Assembly: GCF_018390695.1 (NCBI RefSeq)
Contig: NZ_JAHBGF010000036.1
Span: forward strand, 62,001 to 126,000
Reading direction: 5' to 3'
DNA from: Ancylobacter sonchi
GTDB taxonomy: Bacteria > Pseudomonadota > Alphaproteobacteria > Rhizobiales > Xanthobacteraceae
DNA: 64,000 nucleotides
Below the pieces are notes generated by a model. That model was not told the DNA's origin. It worked only from the letters and a program-made list of their open reading frames with translations, and ran no database searches. The position numbers and the translations under genes were made by a program. Positions 20,297-28,613 of this stretch are shown here, in pieces. The first letter of the stretch is position 1. The number at the start of each line of letters is the position of its first letter.

Positions 20297-21187
20297 TCAG
20301 TTGATCAGTCCCGCATGGGTCATGGCAGCGCGGACGATCTCCTTCGTCTTGTCGCTCACCGGCACCATCGGCAGGCGCGCTTCGTCGGCGATCTTGCCGA
20401 GCACGCTCAGCGCATATTTGGTGGGGCTCGGGTTGGTTTCAACGAACAGCGCCTGGAACAGCGGGAACAGCCGGTCCTGCAAGGTCAGCGCCGCGCGGAA
20501 ATCGCCGGCGAGGCAGGCGTTCTGCAACTGCGAGCACAGCTTCGGCGCCACGTTGGAGGCGACCGAGATGCAGCCGTCTCCGCCATGCGCCATGAAAGCG
20601 AGGGCGGTGGCGTCCTCGCCGGACAGCTGGTTGAAGGACGGACCCATGGCCTGGCGCTGCTGGCTGACCCGGGCGAGATTGGCGGTGGCGTCCTTCACGC
20701 CGACGATGTTCGGCAGTTCGAACAACCGGGCCATGGTCTCCACCGACATGTCGACCACGGACCGGCCGGGAATGTTGTAGATGATGATCGGCAGGCCGAC
20801 GGCGTCGTTGATCGCCTTGTAGTGCTGGTACAGGCCTTCCTGGCTCGGCTTGTTGTAGTAGGGCGTGACCACGAGCGCCGCATCCGCCCCCGCCTTCTCG
20901 GCGTGGCGGGCGAGGTCGATCGCCTCGACGGTGTTGTTGGAGCCGGCGCCGGCGATCACCGGCACCCGGCCGGCCGCCTGCGCGACGGTCCATTCCACCA
21001 CGCGCTTGTGCTCGTCATGGGTCACGGTCGGGCTCTCGCCGGTCGTCCCCACCGGGACGAGGCCGTGCGTGCCTTCGTCGATCTGCCAGTCGACCAGGCC
21101 GCGCAGCGCTTTCTCGTCGAGCGCACCATCGCGGAACGGCGTCACGAGAGCCGTAAAGGAACCACGAAAGGGCGGCGTATGAGGCAT
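20297..21187 (-). CDS. dapA: 4-hydroxy-tetrahydrodipicolinate synthase
   Basis: 296-aa TIM-barrel aldolase for the first dedicated step of diaminopimelate and lysine synthesis. Features: GTTGESPTV, the catalytic tyrosine in IIYNIPGRS and the Schiff-base lysine in [10 protein letters not shown]. The start ATG at 21187 is followed by the expected short N-terminus before [10 protein letters not shown]. The next 355 bp upstream contain no gene and separate it from the divergent lytic transglycosylase. Confidence 0.95.
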   Translation of the reverse strand: MPHTPPFRGSFTALVTPFRDGALDEKALRGLVDWQIDEGTHGLVPVGTTGESPTVTHDEHKRVVEWTVAQAAGRVPVIAGAGSNNTVEAIDLARHAEKAGADAALVVTPYYNKPSQEGLYQHYKAINDAVGLPIIIYNIPGRSVVDMSVETMARLFELPNIVGVKDATANLARVSQQRQAMGPSFNQLSGEDATALAFMAHGGDGCISVASNVAPKLCSQLQNACLAGDFRAALTLQDRLFPLFQALFVETNPSPTKYALSVLGKIADEARLPMVPVSDKTKEIVRAAMTHAGLIN

Positions 21188-21542
21188 GGCGCGCTCCTGG
21201 AATTTTCTGAATCATTGGCGCCCGGCGCAACGTCTGCACCGGCAAAGGGGCTTTCAGATATCGCGTCGGCGGGTCGCGCGAAAGGGGTGTCGTGCCGGGA
21301 AGCGCCGATCTTCCTTGGCAAAGTTGCGGCTTTGCGGCACGTTGCCTTGGTTTCGCCGGGTAAGCAGGCAACAAGGTCGGCCGTTGACGCAGATCACGTG
21401 CCGCCGATCACAATGCGCGTGAACGGCTGTTGGTTAGCACTTCGTCAACGAGATCGCGAGACAACTAAAACGGACGCGGGCCGGAAGACGGCTTCGTGTG
21501 CGTCGCGTGGGCGACGTCTGTTTTTGGGGAGTGCGTGAACCG
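21188..21542. other. Divergent intergenic region dapA / lytic transglycosylase
   Basis: No coding sequence is supported here. It should hold promoters for both divergent genes. The part from about 21370 to 21480 is less GC-rich than surrounding DNA and includes TTGGTTAGCACTTCGTCAAC-type sequence, but I cannot assign hexamers confidently. Confidence 0.5.
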
Positions 21543-23819
21543 ATGAGCCTCGAACCGCGTCGCCGTTGCGGCTTCATCCTGCCGGTTGTGGCCAGCCTCC
21601 TGCTCGCGGCGACCGCTCCCTTCGTCTCGGCTCACGGCGCCACGCCGACCCCGCCGCAGAAGCCCAAGGCTGCCGCCAAGACCACGGCCAAGACCGCGAC
21701 CGCACCCAAGCCCCCGGCCAAGCCGGCCGCCAAGGGCAAGGCGACGGCGGCGGCCAAGCCCGCCCCTGCCCCCAAGCCCGCGGCGAAGCCGGCCGCCACC
21801 GCGGCGAAGAAGCCGGAAATCGCCGTGCCGGCATCGGCAAATTCCTTTGTCGCGGCCTCCGCCACCGCCGGCGCCGCCTCCTTCCTGTCGCCGGCCTTTG
21901 CCGGAACGCCGGGCTTCTCGCCCGATCTGAAGCAGGCGATCGCACTGGTCGAGCAGGGCAACGCCACCGACGCTCTCGCCATGGCAGACCGCATGCGCGA
22001 CCCCGGCTCGCAGGCGCTGGTGCGCTGGCTCGCCCTGCGCGTGACCGCCCGCGGCGTCGGCTACGATCAGGCGGTGGCGATCCTGCGCGCCCATCCGACC
22101 CTGCCGACACCGATCGTGCTGCGCCGGCGACTTGAATTTCTGCTCTATGCCGAGAACAAGGATCCGGCGACCATCACCGCCTTCTTCGCCGAACAGCGCC
22201 CCTATTCCGGCGAAGGCAAGATCGCCCTCGCCCGCGCCCTGTTCGCCGGCGGCGACCAGGGCAACGGCGCCGCCTGGCTGCGCGATGCCTGGCGCAACGA
22301 TCCGCTGTCGTCGGATACCGAGGCCACCGTCATCGCGGAATTCGGCGGGGTGCTGTCGCGCGCCGACCACAAGTACCGCGCCGACAAGATGCTCTACAAC
22401 GAGGACGCCGAGCGCGGCCTGCGGGCCGCCGCCCGCGCCGGCGCCGACGTCACCGCGCTCGCCAAGGCGCGCGTCGCTTTGTTCAACAAGTCGGCCGGCG
22501 ACCCTGCCAAGCTGCTTGCGGCCGTGCCGGGCTCGCTTCGGTCGGATCCGGCCTATCTCTACGCGCTGGCCAAGATCCAGCGCCGCGCCGGCGACGATGC
22601 CGCCGCCGCCCGTACCCTGTCGGCGGCGCCGAGGGACCCGAACCTGCTCATCGACCCCGACGAATGGTGGGTCGAGCGGCGCCTGGTCTCGCGCGAGCTG
22701 CTCGATGCCGGCGACGCCCGCACCGCCTACAAGATCGCCGCCGAGACGGTGACGCCGGACAACGAGCACTACATCGCCGACGCCCAATTCACCGCCGGCT
22801 GGATCGCGCTGCGCTTTCTTGGCGATGCCCGCACCGCCCAGCAATATTTCGCCCGCATCCCGCAGGGACAGACCCATCCCGCCACTCTCGCGCGCGGCTT
22901 CTATTGGCAGGGCCGCGCTTTGGAGGCGGCCGGCAACACCGGCAGCGCCCGCGCCCAGTACGAGACCGCCGCCGGCTATAATTCGGCCTATTACGGCCAG
23001 CTGGCGCGCGCCCGTCTCGGCCGGCCGGACTTCTCCGTGCGCGGCGCCCCGGCGGCCAGCGCCGCCCAGCGCGCCGCCTTCGCCCGCGACGAGGGCGTGC
23101 AGATCTTCAAGCTGCTGCAGAAGCTCGACAAGACGGCGCTCACGGTGGCGCTCGCCCACGACCTCGCCGAGCGCCTGCCCGACCCCGCCTCCGTCGGCAT
23201 GCTCGCCGAGGTCGCGCGGGCCGATGGCGATGCCCGCACCATGACGGTGATCGGCAAGGTCGCGCTTTCGCGCGGCATGCCGCTGGAAGCCGAAGCGTTC
23301 CCGACCATCGGCGTGCCGCGCTACCAGCCGATCGCGCAGGATGTCGACCGCGCGCTGGTCTTCGCCATCACCCGCCAGGAGAGCATGTTCAATTCCTCGG
23401 CGGTGTCGAGCGCCGGCGCGGCCGGGCTGATGCAGGTGATGCCGGCCACCGGCCGCACCATCGCCAACCGCACCGGCGCCCGGCTCGATCCCGCACAGCT
23501 GCGCAGCAATCCCACGGTGAACGTGCAGTTCGGCGCCGCCGAATTGCGGGCGCTGCTCGACAACTACCAGAACAACTACGTGCTCACCTTCGCCGGCTAC
23601 AATGCCGGGCGCGGCAACGTCGCCAAATGGATCGCCCAGTATGGCGACCCGCGCGACCCGAGCGTCGATCCCATCGACTGGGTCGAGCGCATCCCCTTCT
23701 CCGAGACCCGCAACTATGTGCAGCGGGTGATGGAGAACGCCCAGGTCTACAAGTCCCGCTTCGGCTCGCGCGGCAGCCTGCAGATCGAGGCGGATCTGCG
23801 CGGCTCGCGGGTGGACTGA
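21543..23819 (+). CDS. Soluble lytic murein transglycosylase (Slt family, GH23)
   Basis: 758-aa periplasmic peptidoglycan-cleaving enzyme. A signal peptide (FILPVVASLLLAATAPFVSA) is followed by an Ala/Pro/Lys-rich linker (residues ~34-92), a long alpha-helical Slt70-like superhelix, and a C-terminal GH23 domain. The catalytic glutamate is Glu613 in TRQESMFNSSAVSSAGAAG, followed by GLMQVMPATG and AGYNAGRGNVAKW. The ATG at 21543 is chosen over one 45 bp upstream because it puts the signal peptide near the N-terminus. A 9-bp-stem hairpin follows the stop. Confidence 0.92.
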   Translation: MSLEPRRRCGFILPVVASLLLAATAPFVSAHGATPTPPQKPKAAAKTTAKTATAPKPPAKPAAKGKATAAAKPAPAPKPAAKPAATAAKKPEIAVPASANSFVAASATAGAASFLSPAFAGTPGFSPDLKQAIALVEQGNATDALAMADRMRDPGSQALVRWLALRVTARGVGYDQAVAILRAHPTLPTPIVLRRRLEFLLYAENKDPATITAFFAEQRPYSGEGKIALARALFAGGDQGNGAAWLRDAWRNDPLSSDTEATVIAEFGGVLSRADHKYRADKMLYNEDAERGLRAAARAGADVTALAKARVALFNKSAGDPAKLLAAVPGSLRSDPAYLYALAKIQRRAGDDAAAARTLSAAPRDPNLLIDPDEWWVERRLVSRELLDAGDARTAYKIAAETVTPDNEHYIADAQFTAGWIALRFLGDARTAQQYFARIPQGQTHPATLARGFYWQGRALEAAGNTGSARAQYETAAGYNSAYYGQLARARLGRPDFSVRGAPAASAAQRAAFARDEGVQIFKLLQKLDKTALTVALAHDLAERLPDPASVGMLAEVARADGDARTMTVIGKVALSRGMPLEAEAFPTIGVPRYQPIAQDVDRALVFAITRQESMFNSSAVSSAGAAGLMQVMPATGRTIANRTGARLDPAQLRSNPTVNVQFGAAELRALLDNYQNNYVLTFAGYNAGRGNVAKWIAQYGDPRDPSVDPIDWVERIPFSETRNYVQRVMENAQVYKSRFGSRGSLQIEADLRGSRVD

Positions 23820-23828
23820 GCACGTCTG

Positions 23829-23858
23829 GAGCGCCGCCGGAACAACCGGCGGCGGCTC
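23829..23858 (+). terminator. Hairpin after the lytic transglycosylase, weak terminator
   Basis: A 9-bp GC-only stem (23832-23840 with 23846-23854, loop AACAA) begins 13 bases after the stop. There is no T-run on either side, so it may only be a transcript-stabilising structure. Confidence 0.4.
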
Positions 23859-23960
23859 TCAGCCCCGGCGCAACGTACGCCGCAGCCAGCAGCCGGCAGC
23901 ACAGCCGACCACATAGGCGACGAACAGCAGCAGCGCGGTATCGGCGGCGAACCCCGTCAC
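23859..23960 (-). CDS. 33-aa single-span membrane micro-protein
   Basis: A frame of 33 codons starting with GTG at 23960 encodes MTGFAADTALLLFVAYVVGC, then AAGCWLRRTLRRG: one hydrophobic helix with a Cys/Gly motif (GCxxGCW) and a basic tail. Its GTG overlaps the stop of the upstream 49-aa gene by four bases (GTGA), a classic coupling arrangement that argues for real translation. The stop at 23859 is 40 bp from the end of the convergent transglycosylase. No family is recognised. Confidence 0.6.
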   Translation of the reverse strand: MTGFAADTALLLFVAYVVGCAAGCWLRRTLRRG

Positions 23961-24106
23961 GGCTTGGCTCCCAGCTCGGCGTCCACGCCATTATCCGCCG
24001 CCGCGCGGCTGCGGCGCGGCGCGCAGCCGCAGAACCAGCCGGTCAGCAGGCCGATGGCCGCCGCGCCGAGCACATAGGGCCAGAGTTCCAGCGCCAGAAA
24101 CGTCAT
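23957..24106 (-). CDS. 49-aa single-span membrane micro-protein
   Basis: Starts with ATG at 24106, five bases after the stop of the large OmpA-like gene, and is preceded by GAGGTGACGGCC. The product has one helix (ELWPYVLGAAAIGLLTGWF), then CGCAPRRSRAAADNG and a short polar tail. The G-x3-G-W and Cys-x-Cys pattern resembles that of the following 33-aa protein, suggesting related or interacting helices. Function unknown; position implies work with the OmpA-like protein. Confidence 0.7.
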   Translation of the reverse strand: MTFLALELWPYVLGAAAIGLLTGWFCGCAPRRSRAAADNGVDAELGAKP

Positions 24107-24111
24107 GGCCG

Positions 24112-26217
24112 TCACCTCACGATCAGCAGGATGCCGCCGTCCGCCCCGGCGCGGCTGGCCGACTGCGCCGCCAGCGTGCCGAGCGGCCCGACCCACAGGC
24201 GCTCCGGCGCGATGCCGGCGGCGGCGAGATAGTCGATCACCGCCCGCGCCCGCGCGGCCGCCTGATCGGAATTGATGTCGGCATGGGCGACGCTGATCTC
24301 GATGGCGACGTCGGGACAGCCGGTCGCCGTCGCCGCCACCCGGTCGAGCAGCCCATAGCTCACCGGATCGAGGCGAACACCGCCCTCGGCGAACACGATG
24401 CTGCCCCGCTCCAGCAGCGCGGTGACGGCCTGGCGGCAGGCGTCGCGGTCGAGCGTCTCGCGGGGCGGCAGCACGTCGAGACTGGCCTCGACCGAGAAGC
24501 CCGCCGGCGCCTCCTTCTGCAGGCTCTCGCCGATCGCGGTCGCCGCTGCGCTGTGGAAGGCCGTGCCGGTGAGCCGCAGCTTGCGGTCGTCGAAGCGCAC
24601 TTCGCCGGCATCGAGGCGGGAAAGCTCGCGCAGCGCCAGCCGCGCGGCGGCCTCGAAACCGTCCGGCGCGCCCTGCGCCAGCGCCGAGACGTCGTTGACC
24701 GTCAATCCGGGAAAGTAGCGTTTGACCGCGGCGGTGATCTGCTCATGCGCCTGCGGCGTCGGGTAGAAGCCGGAAATGGTGAGCCCCTCCCCGTCCTTGC
24801 GCATGCCGAACACATAGGGCGCCACCACCGGCGGACGGACGTCGCTCTGCAGGGAGAAGCCCTTGGGCACCGATTGCGACAGCGCGGCGCTGACCGCCAG
24901 ATAGGCGGCCGAATCCACCGCCTCGCCGGAAATGGTGAGCGTGGTGGCGAGGCCGCGCACCGAGCCCGCGCGCAACCGCGCCAATTGGGCGATGCCGAAG
25001 GCGGTGGCGCTCGCCCACGCCTCGGCCGGCGGGCCGCCGGCGGCGATGCGCATCTCATCGCTGACCGGCAGGCCGGGGAAACCGGCGCGCACCGCGTCGA
25101 GGGCGAGCTTCTTGGCATTCTCGGACGGCGCGAAACCGGTCAGCCGCAGCCCGCTCGCGCCGTTCAGCACGCCCCAGATGAAGGGCGAGACGGTCGGCGG
25201 CTCCACAGCGAAGCGGGTGAGCGTGTAGCCCTCGGGCAGGTTGCGCCGCGCCCCGGCGAGCGCGTCATAGGAGGCGAAATCCGGCGCCGTGCCCTCGATC
25301 GAGATCGTCATTCCCGACAGCGCGACCTTGCCGTCCGGCAACCGCCCGAGCTGGTCGAGTGCGAAGGCCACCGCCTTCAGCCAGCCTTGCGTCGGCGGCG
25401 AGCCGTCGGCGAGGCGCAGCTGGTCGGAGATCGCCGCCCCCGGCACGGCGCTGCGCACGAGATCGAGCAAAGCGCGGCGCGCGTCGCCAAGCGGGATGTA
25501 GCCGGAGAGCTTCACCCCATCCTGCTCGCGCTCGGCCGACCAGACGAAGGGCGCCACCGCCGGCGGCAGCACGGCGAAGCGGGCAAGGTCGAAATCCGCC
25601 GGCAACTCGCTGCGCACCGTCACTTCCAGCGCGTCATAGGTGGCGAAATCCGGTGCCCGCCCCTCGATGGAGAAGGAATTGTCGGCGATCGTCACCCGGC
25701 CGGACGGCATTTTCGCCAGCTGCTGGATGCCGAAGATCACCACCCCGGCGAAGTCGCCTGCCGGCACGCCGCGCGCCCGCGTCAGCTCCTTGTCGCCGGT
25801 GACCACCACGCCGGGCGCCATTTGCGCCGCCGCCTCGACGATGCGTTTGCGCGCCCAGCGCGAGGGTACATAGCCGGAGAGATGCAGCTTGGAGCCGTCG
25901 CGCACCACCGAGAAGGTGAAGGGCCGGCGCTCCGGCAGCAGCGTGGTACGGTCCTCGATGCTGCGCACGCCGGACAACGCGGCCAGCTCGGTACGGACCT
26001 TGACCCGCGCCTCCTCGGAGAGCGCCTCGCCTTCCAGCTTGGCGTCGCGGCCGTCGAAGCTCGCATGCGCCCAGGATTCACCGATATTGACCAGCAGCGC
26101 CTCGGCCCGTTGCGTCAGGTCCTGCTCGGCGGGAGCGCGCGCAAACACCACCGCCGCCACGATAAGCAGCGCCAGGGCGGGCAAGCCCTTCCACCAGGCA
26201 AGCCAGCGACACCTCAC
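24112..26217 (-). CDS. OmpA-like envelope protein with four tandem BON-like repeats
   Basis: 701-aa protein: basic N-terminus and one helix (GLPALALLIVAAVVFA), then a unit rich in alternating hydrophobics, then four tandem repeats of ~122 residues beginning near residues 99, 223, 345 and 467 (each starts P-[FY]-x-[WF] with LSGY or LTGF ~14 residues later and contains SIEG[RT]APDF or equivalent). The C-terminal ~110 residues resemble an OmpA peptidoglycan-binding domain (ARARAVIDYLAAAGIAPERL) but with a degenerate core. A membrane-anchored periplasmic protein is inferred. It is the first gene of a likely operon with two micro-proteins downstream. Confidence 0.75.
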   Translation of the reverse strand: MRCRWLAWWKGLPALALLIVAAVVFARAPAEQDLTQRAEALLVNIGESWAHASFDGRDAKLEGEALSEEARVKVRTELAALSGVRSIEDRTTLLPERRPFTFSVVRDGSKLHLSGYVPSRWARKRIVEAAAQMAPGVVVTGDKELTRARGVPAGDFAGVVIFGIQQLAKMPSGRVTIADNSFSIEGRAPDFATYDALEVTVRSELPADFDLARFAVLPPAVAPFVWSAEREQDGVKLSGYIPLGDARRALLDLVRSAVPGAAISDQLRLADGSPPTQGWLKAVAFALDQLGRLPDGKVALSGMTISIEGTAPDFASYDALAGARRNLPEGYTLTRFAVEPPTVSPFIWGVLNGASGLRLTGFAPSENAKKLALDAVRAGFPGLPVSDEMRIAAGGPPAEAWASATAFGIAQLARLRAGSVRGLATTLTISGEAVDSAAYLAVSAALSQSVPKGFSLQSDVRPPVVAPYVFGMRKDGEGLTISGFYPTPQAHEQITAAVKRYFPGLTVNDVSALAQGAPDGFEAAARLALRELSRLDAGEVRFDDRKLRLTGTAFHSAAATAIGESLQKEAPAGFSVEASLDVLPPRETLDRDACRQAVTALLERGSIVFAEGGVRLDPVSYGLLDRVAATATGCPDVAIEISVAHADINSDQAAARARAVIDYLAAAGIAPERLWVGPLGTLAAQSASRAGADGGILLIVR

Positions 26218-26343
26218 GATACGTCTCCCGATCCGCGCGAGTTCCCCCTATAGCCCCCGCGCCGCACGACTTCAGCACAGTTCGTCGACATCAGGAAGCC
26301 GCACTCCGGCGACGGCGCACGCCGACCGGCACACGGACGGCGC

Positions 26344-27606
26344 TCATGCCCATTCGCCCTGCCGCATCACCGGCTCGGCGGAACCGTCGGCGGCGATGCC
26401 GTCGACGTCGACCTCGCCCGAACCGATCATCCAGTCAATGTGGATGAGGCTCGAATTGGCGCCACGCGCCGCCAGCTGTTCGGGCGACAGGTCGGCGCCG
26501 TTGACGAAGCACTTGGAATAGGACTGGCCGAGCGCGATGTGGCTGGCGGCGTTCTCGTCATAGAGCGTGTTGAAGAACAGAAGACCGCTCTTGGAGATCG
26601 GCGAGGAATGCGGCACCAGCGCCACCTCGCCGAGCCGGCGCGAGCCCTCGTCGGTGTCGAGCACCTTGGAGAGGACATCGAGCCCGCTGGCGGCCTGCGC
26701 CTCGACGATCCGCCCTTCCTCGAAGCGCACCCGGATGTCCTTGATCAGCGTGCCCTGATAGGAGAGCGGCTTGGTGCTCGCCACATGGCCGCTGACACGC
26801 AGCTTGTGGGGAGTGGTGAAGACTTCCTCGGTCGGGATGTTGGCGTTGCAGACCACGCCGTTCTTGGCGACCGACGCCCCGCCGGCCCATTCATGCTCGT
26901 CGGCGAGCCCGACGGTAAGATCGGTGCCCGGCCCGCGAAAGCGCAGCGCCGCGTAGCGCTTGTCGTTCAGCAGCGCGGTCCGCTTGTTCAGCTCTTCGTT
27001 GTGCGCCTCCCAGGCGGCGACCGGGTCGGGCGTGTCGACCCGCGAGGCGGCGAAGATGGCGTGCCACAGCTTGGCGACCGCGATGTCCTCCGGGTCGTCC
27101 GGGAACATCGCCTTGGCCCAGGCGGGAGAGGCATAGGAGACGATGGTCCAGTTGATGTCGAAGCCGGCGATCAGTGACAGCGCCGGCATATAGGCCTTGG
27201 AACGGGCGCGGTTGGCGCGGGACACCTTCTCGGCGTCCTCATGCGCCAGCAGCGACGGGTTCTCGCCGGCGATGGCGAGGCGGGCGGCCCCACCCTTGAA
27301 GGCATTGGCCATGCCCTCGTAGAGCCAGCCGGAGGCGGTGTCGAAACTGGAATCCGACGCGTTGCGGAAGCGCATCAGCGTCGCCTCCTCGTCGGAGAAC
27401 AGCGTCGTCACCAGCGTCGCACCCGCCTTGTAGGCGTGCTCCGTGATGCGTCGCACCAGCGGCAGCGCGTCGAGCGAGGCGGTGATCACCAGTTCCTGCC
27501 CCGGCTTCAGGCCGAGGCCGACCTCGACCGCCACCCGCCCGAGCCGGTCGAGCCGCTCCTCATGCGAAAGGGTCTCGGGGGGAATGCCTGCATGCCTGGT
27601 CATCAT
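26344..27606 (-). CDS. Aminopeptidase, M29 family
   Basis: 420-aa cytoplasmic metallo-aminopeptidase of the AmpS/PepS/thermophilic (M29) family. Recognisable stretches include LKPGQELVITASLDALPLVR, LTVGLADEHEWAGG, NIPTEEVFTTPHKL (metal-ligand Glu and His region) and the C-terminal HIDWMIGSGEVDVDGI. ATG codons at 27606 and 27603 are adjacent; I use the first. The frame stays open for 760 bp upstream but that part is antisense or out-of-frame to the next gene. Preceded by a 137 bp gap. Confidence 0.92.
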   Translation of the reverse strand: MMTRHAGIPPETLSHEERLDRLGRVAVEVGLGLKPGQELVITASLDALPLVRRITEHAYKAGATLVTTLFSDEEATLMRFRNASDSSFDTASGWLYEGMANAFKGGAARLAIAGENPSLLAHEDAEKVSRANRARSKAYMPALSLIAGFDINWTIVSYASPAWAKAMFPDDPEDIAVAKLWHAIFAASRVDTPDPVAAWEAHNEELNKRTALLNDKRYAALRFRGPGTDLTVGLADEHEWAGGASVAKNGVVCNANIPTEEVFTTPHKLRVSGHVASTKPLSYQGTLIKDIRVRFEEGRIVEAQAASGLDVLSKVLDTDEGSRRLGEVALVPHSSPISKSGLLFFNTLYDENAASHIALGQSYSKCFVNGADLSPEQLAARGANSSLIHIDWMIGSGEVDVDGIAADGSAEPVMRQGEWA

Positions 27607-27743
27607 GGTCTCCAGATTGGCGCGAAGCTGCCGCCTATCAGCCGGCATCAAGGAACCTGCGGCGCCCTCCGTCAAGACCATCCGCCGCGCTGCCGCAAGG
27701 CCAGACGCAACTCTTTGGTCCGCGAAGCCTGCATCCGCCCCCT

Positions 27744-28379
27744 TCAGCGGCCGGCCAGCCAGTCGACGAGCCAGCCGGCGGCCAGCGCCGCGGCGAAGCT
27801 CACCGCCAGCGCCACCATTACCATGATACGGGTATCGCGGTGAATCGCCCGGTGGCGCGCCTCGTCCCGCCGGGCGCCCACTGAGGCCGCCAGCGCCACT
27901 GTGGCGGCCGCGATCGCCTCCTGCGGCGAGGCTAACACCTTCTGCCCGTCGCGGACGATCATCAGGTTCTCCGGCTTGGCGAAGTCCTCGATGAGATAGC
28001 CCGCGGCATCGCGCCCCGCGCCTTGGCTGGGATCGGCGACGATCCGCCGGGCGAGGTCGCGGCCATCCTCCGACCACAGGAACACCGGCAGGCTCAGCGC
28101 CTCGGCATAGCCGATCTCGAAGGCGGTGCCGGGATCCATATGCGCGCCGCGAAACGGGCTGATATTGGCCACCACCGCGTCGGCGCGGCGGATCAGCGCG
28201 ATGCAGTGATCCCGGATGTCGTCGGCGCTTGCCGGCGCCTCGCCTTCCTGCAACGGATAGAGCCCGGTGGCGCCGTGGCCGGCGCAGACCGTCTTCAGCC
28301 GCTCGCCCTCCGCCAGCGCGTCGGGCCGGAACACCTCGGGACCGGCAAGATACAGGCTCGGCCGCCACGGATCGGGCAT
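27744..28379 (-). CDS. Nucleoside 2-deoxyribosyltransferase-fold protein with C-terminal membrane helix
   Basis: 211-aa protein. The N-terminal ~160 residues match the nucleoside 2-deoxyribosyltransferase fold: SLYLAGPEVF, RRADAVVANISPFRGAHMD and the presumed nucleophile Glu88 in PGTAFEIGYAEAL. A charged linker then leads to a hydrophobic helix at residues ~186-207 (MVMVALAVSFAAALAAGWLV). Such enzymes are normally soluble nucleotide-salvage proteins, so a tail anchor is unusual. The start is the ATG at 28379; upstream in-frame codons are not protein-like. Confidence 0.8.
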   Translation of the reverse strand: MPDPWRPSLYLAGPEVFRPDALAEGERLKTVCAGHGATGLYPLQEGEAPASADDIRDHCIALIRRADAVVANISPFRGAHMDPGTAFEIGYAEALSLPVFLWSEDGRDLARRIVADPSQGAGRDAAGYLIEDFAKPENLMIVRDGQKVLASPQEAIAAATVALAASVGARRDEARHRAIHRDTRIMVMVALAVSFAAALAAGWLVDWLAGR

Positions 28380-28613
28380 GGAAGCTCCTCGAAGCGGATG
28401 TCGGTTCGTCGCGCGGACGTCGGGACGCAACCGGTTCGTCCTATATGCCAGAGGCCGGCCCGGCAATCGCACCGGCGCGTGCGCCATACTCGTCGATCCC
28501 TCCCATGCGGCAGTAGCGCTTACCCCGCACCGTCAATTCGGCTACATGCAGGAAAGGCTGGTGCAAGACCGGCCGGCCCCAACCGGGCCGCTCCGCTCAC
28601 GGGAGACTGGAGA

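Noticed and set aside
24283..26253. A 656-codon plus-strand frame antisense to the OmpA-like gene
   Set aside because: The minus-strand frame has a signal helix and four internal repeats at protein level; the plus frame shows only Arg/Gly/His-rich composition.
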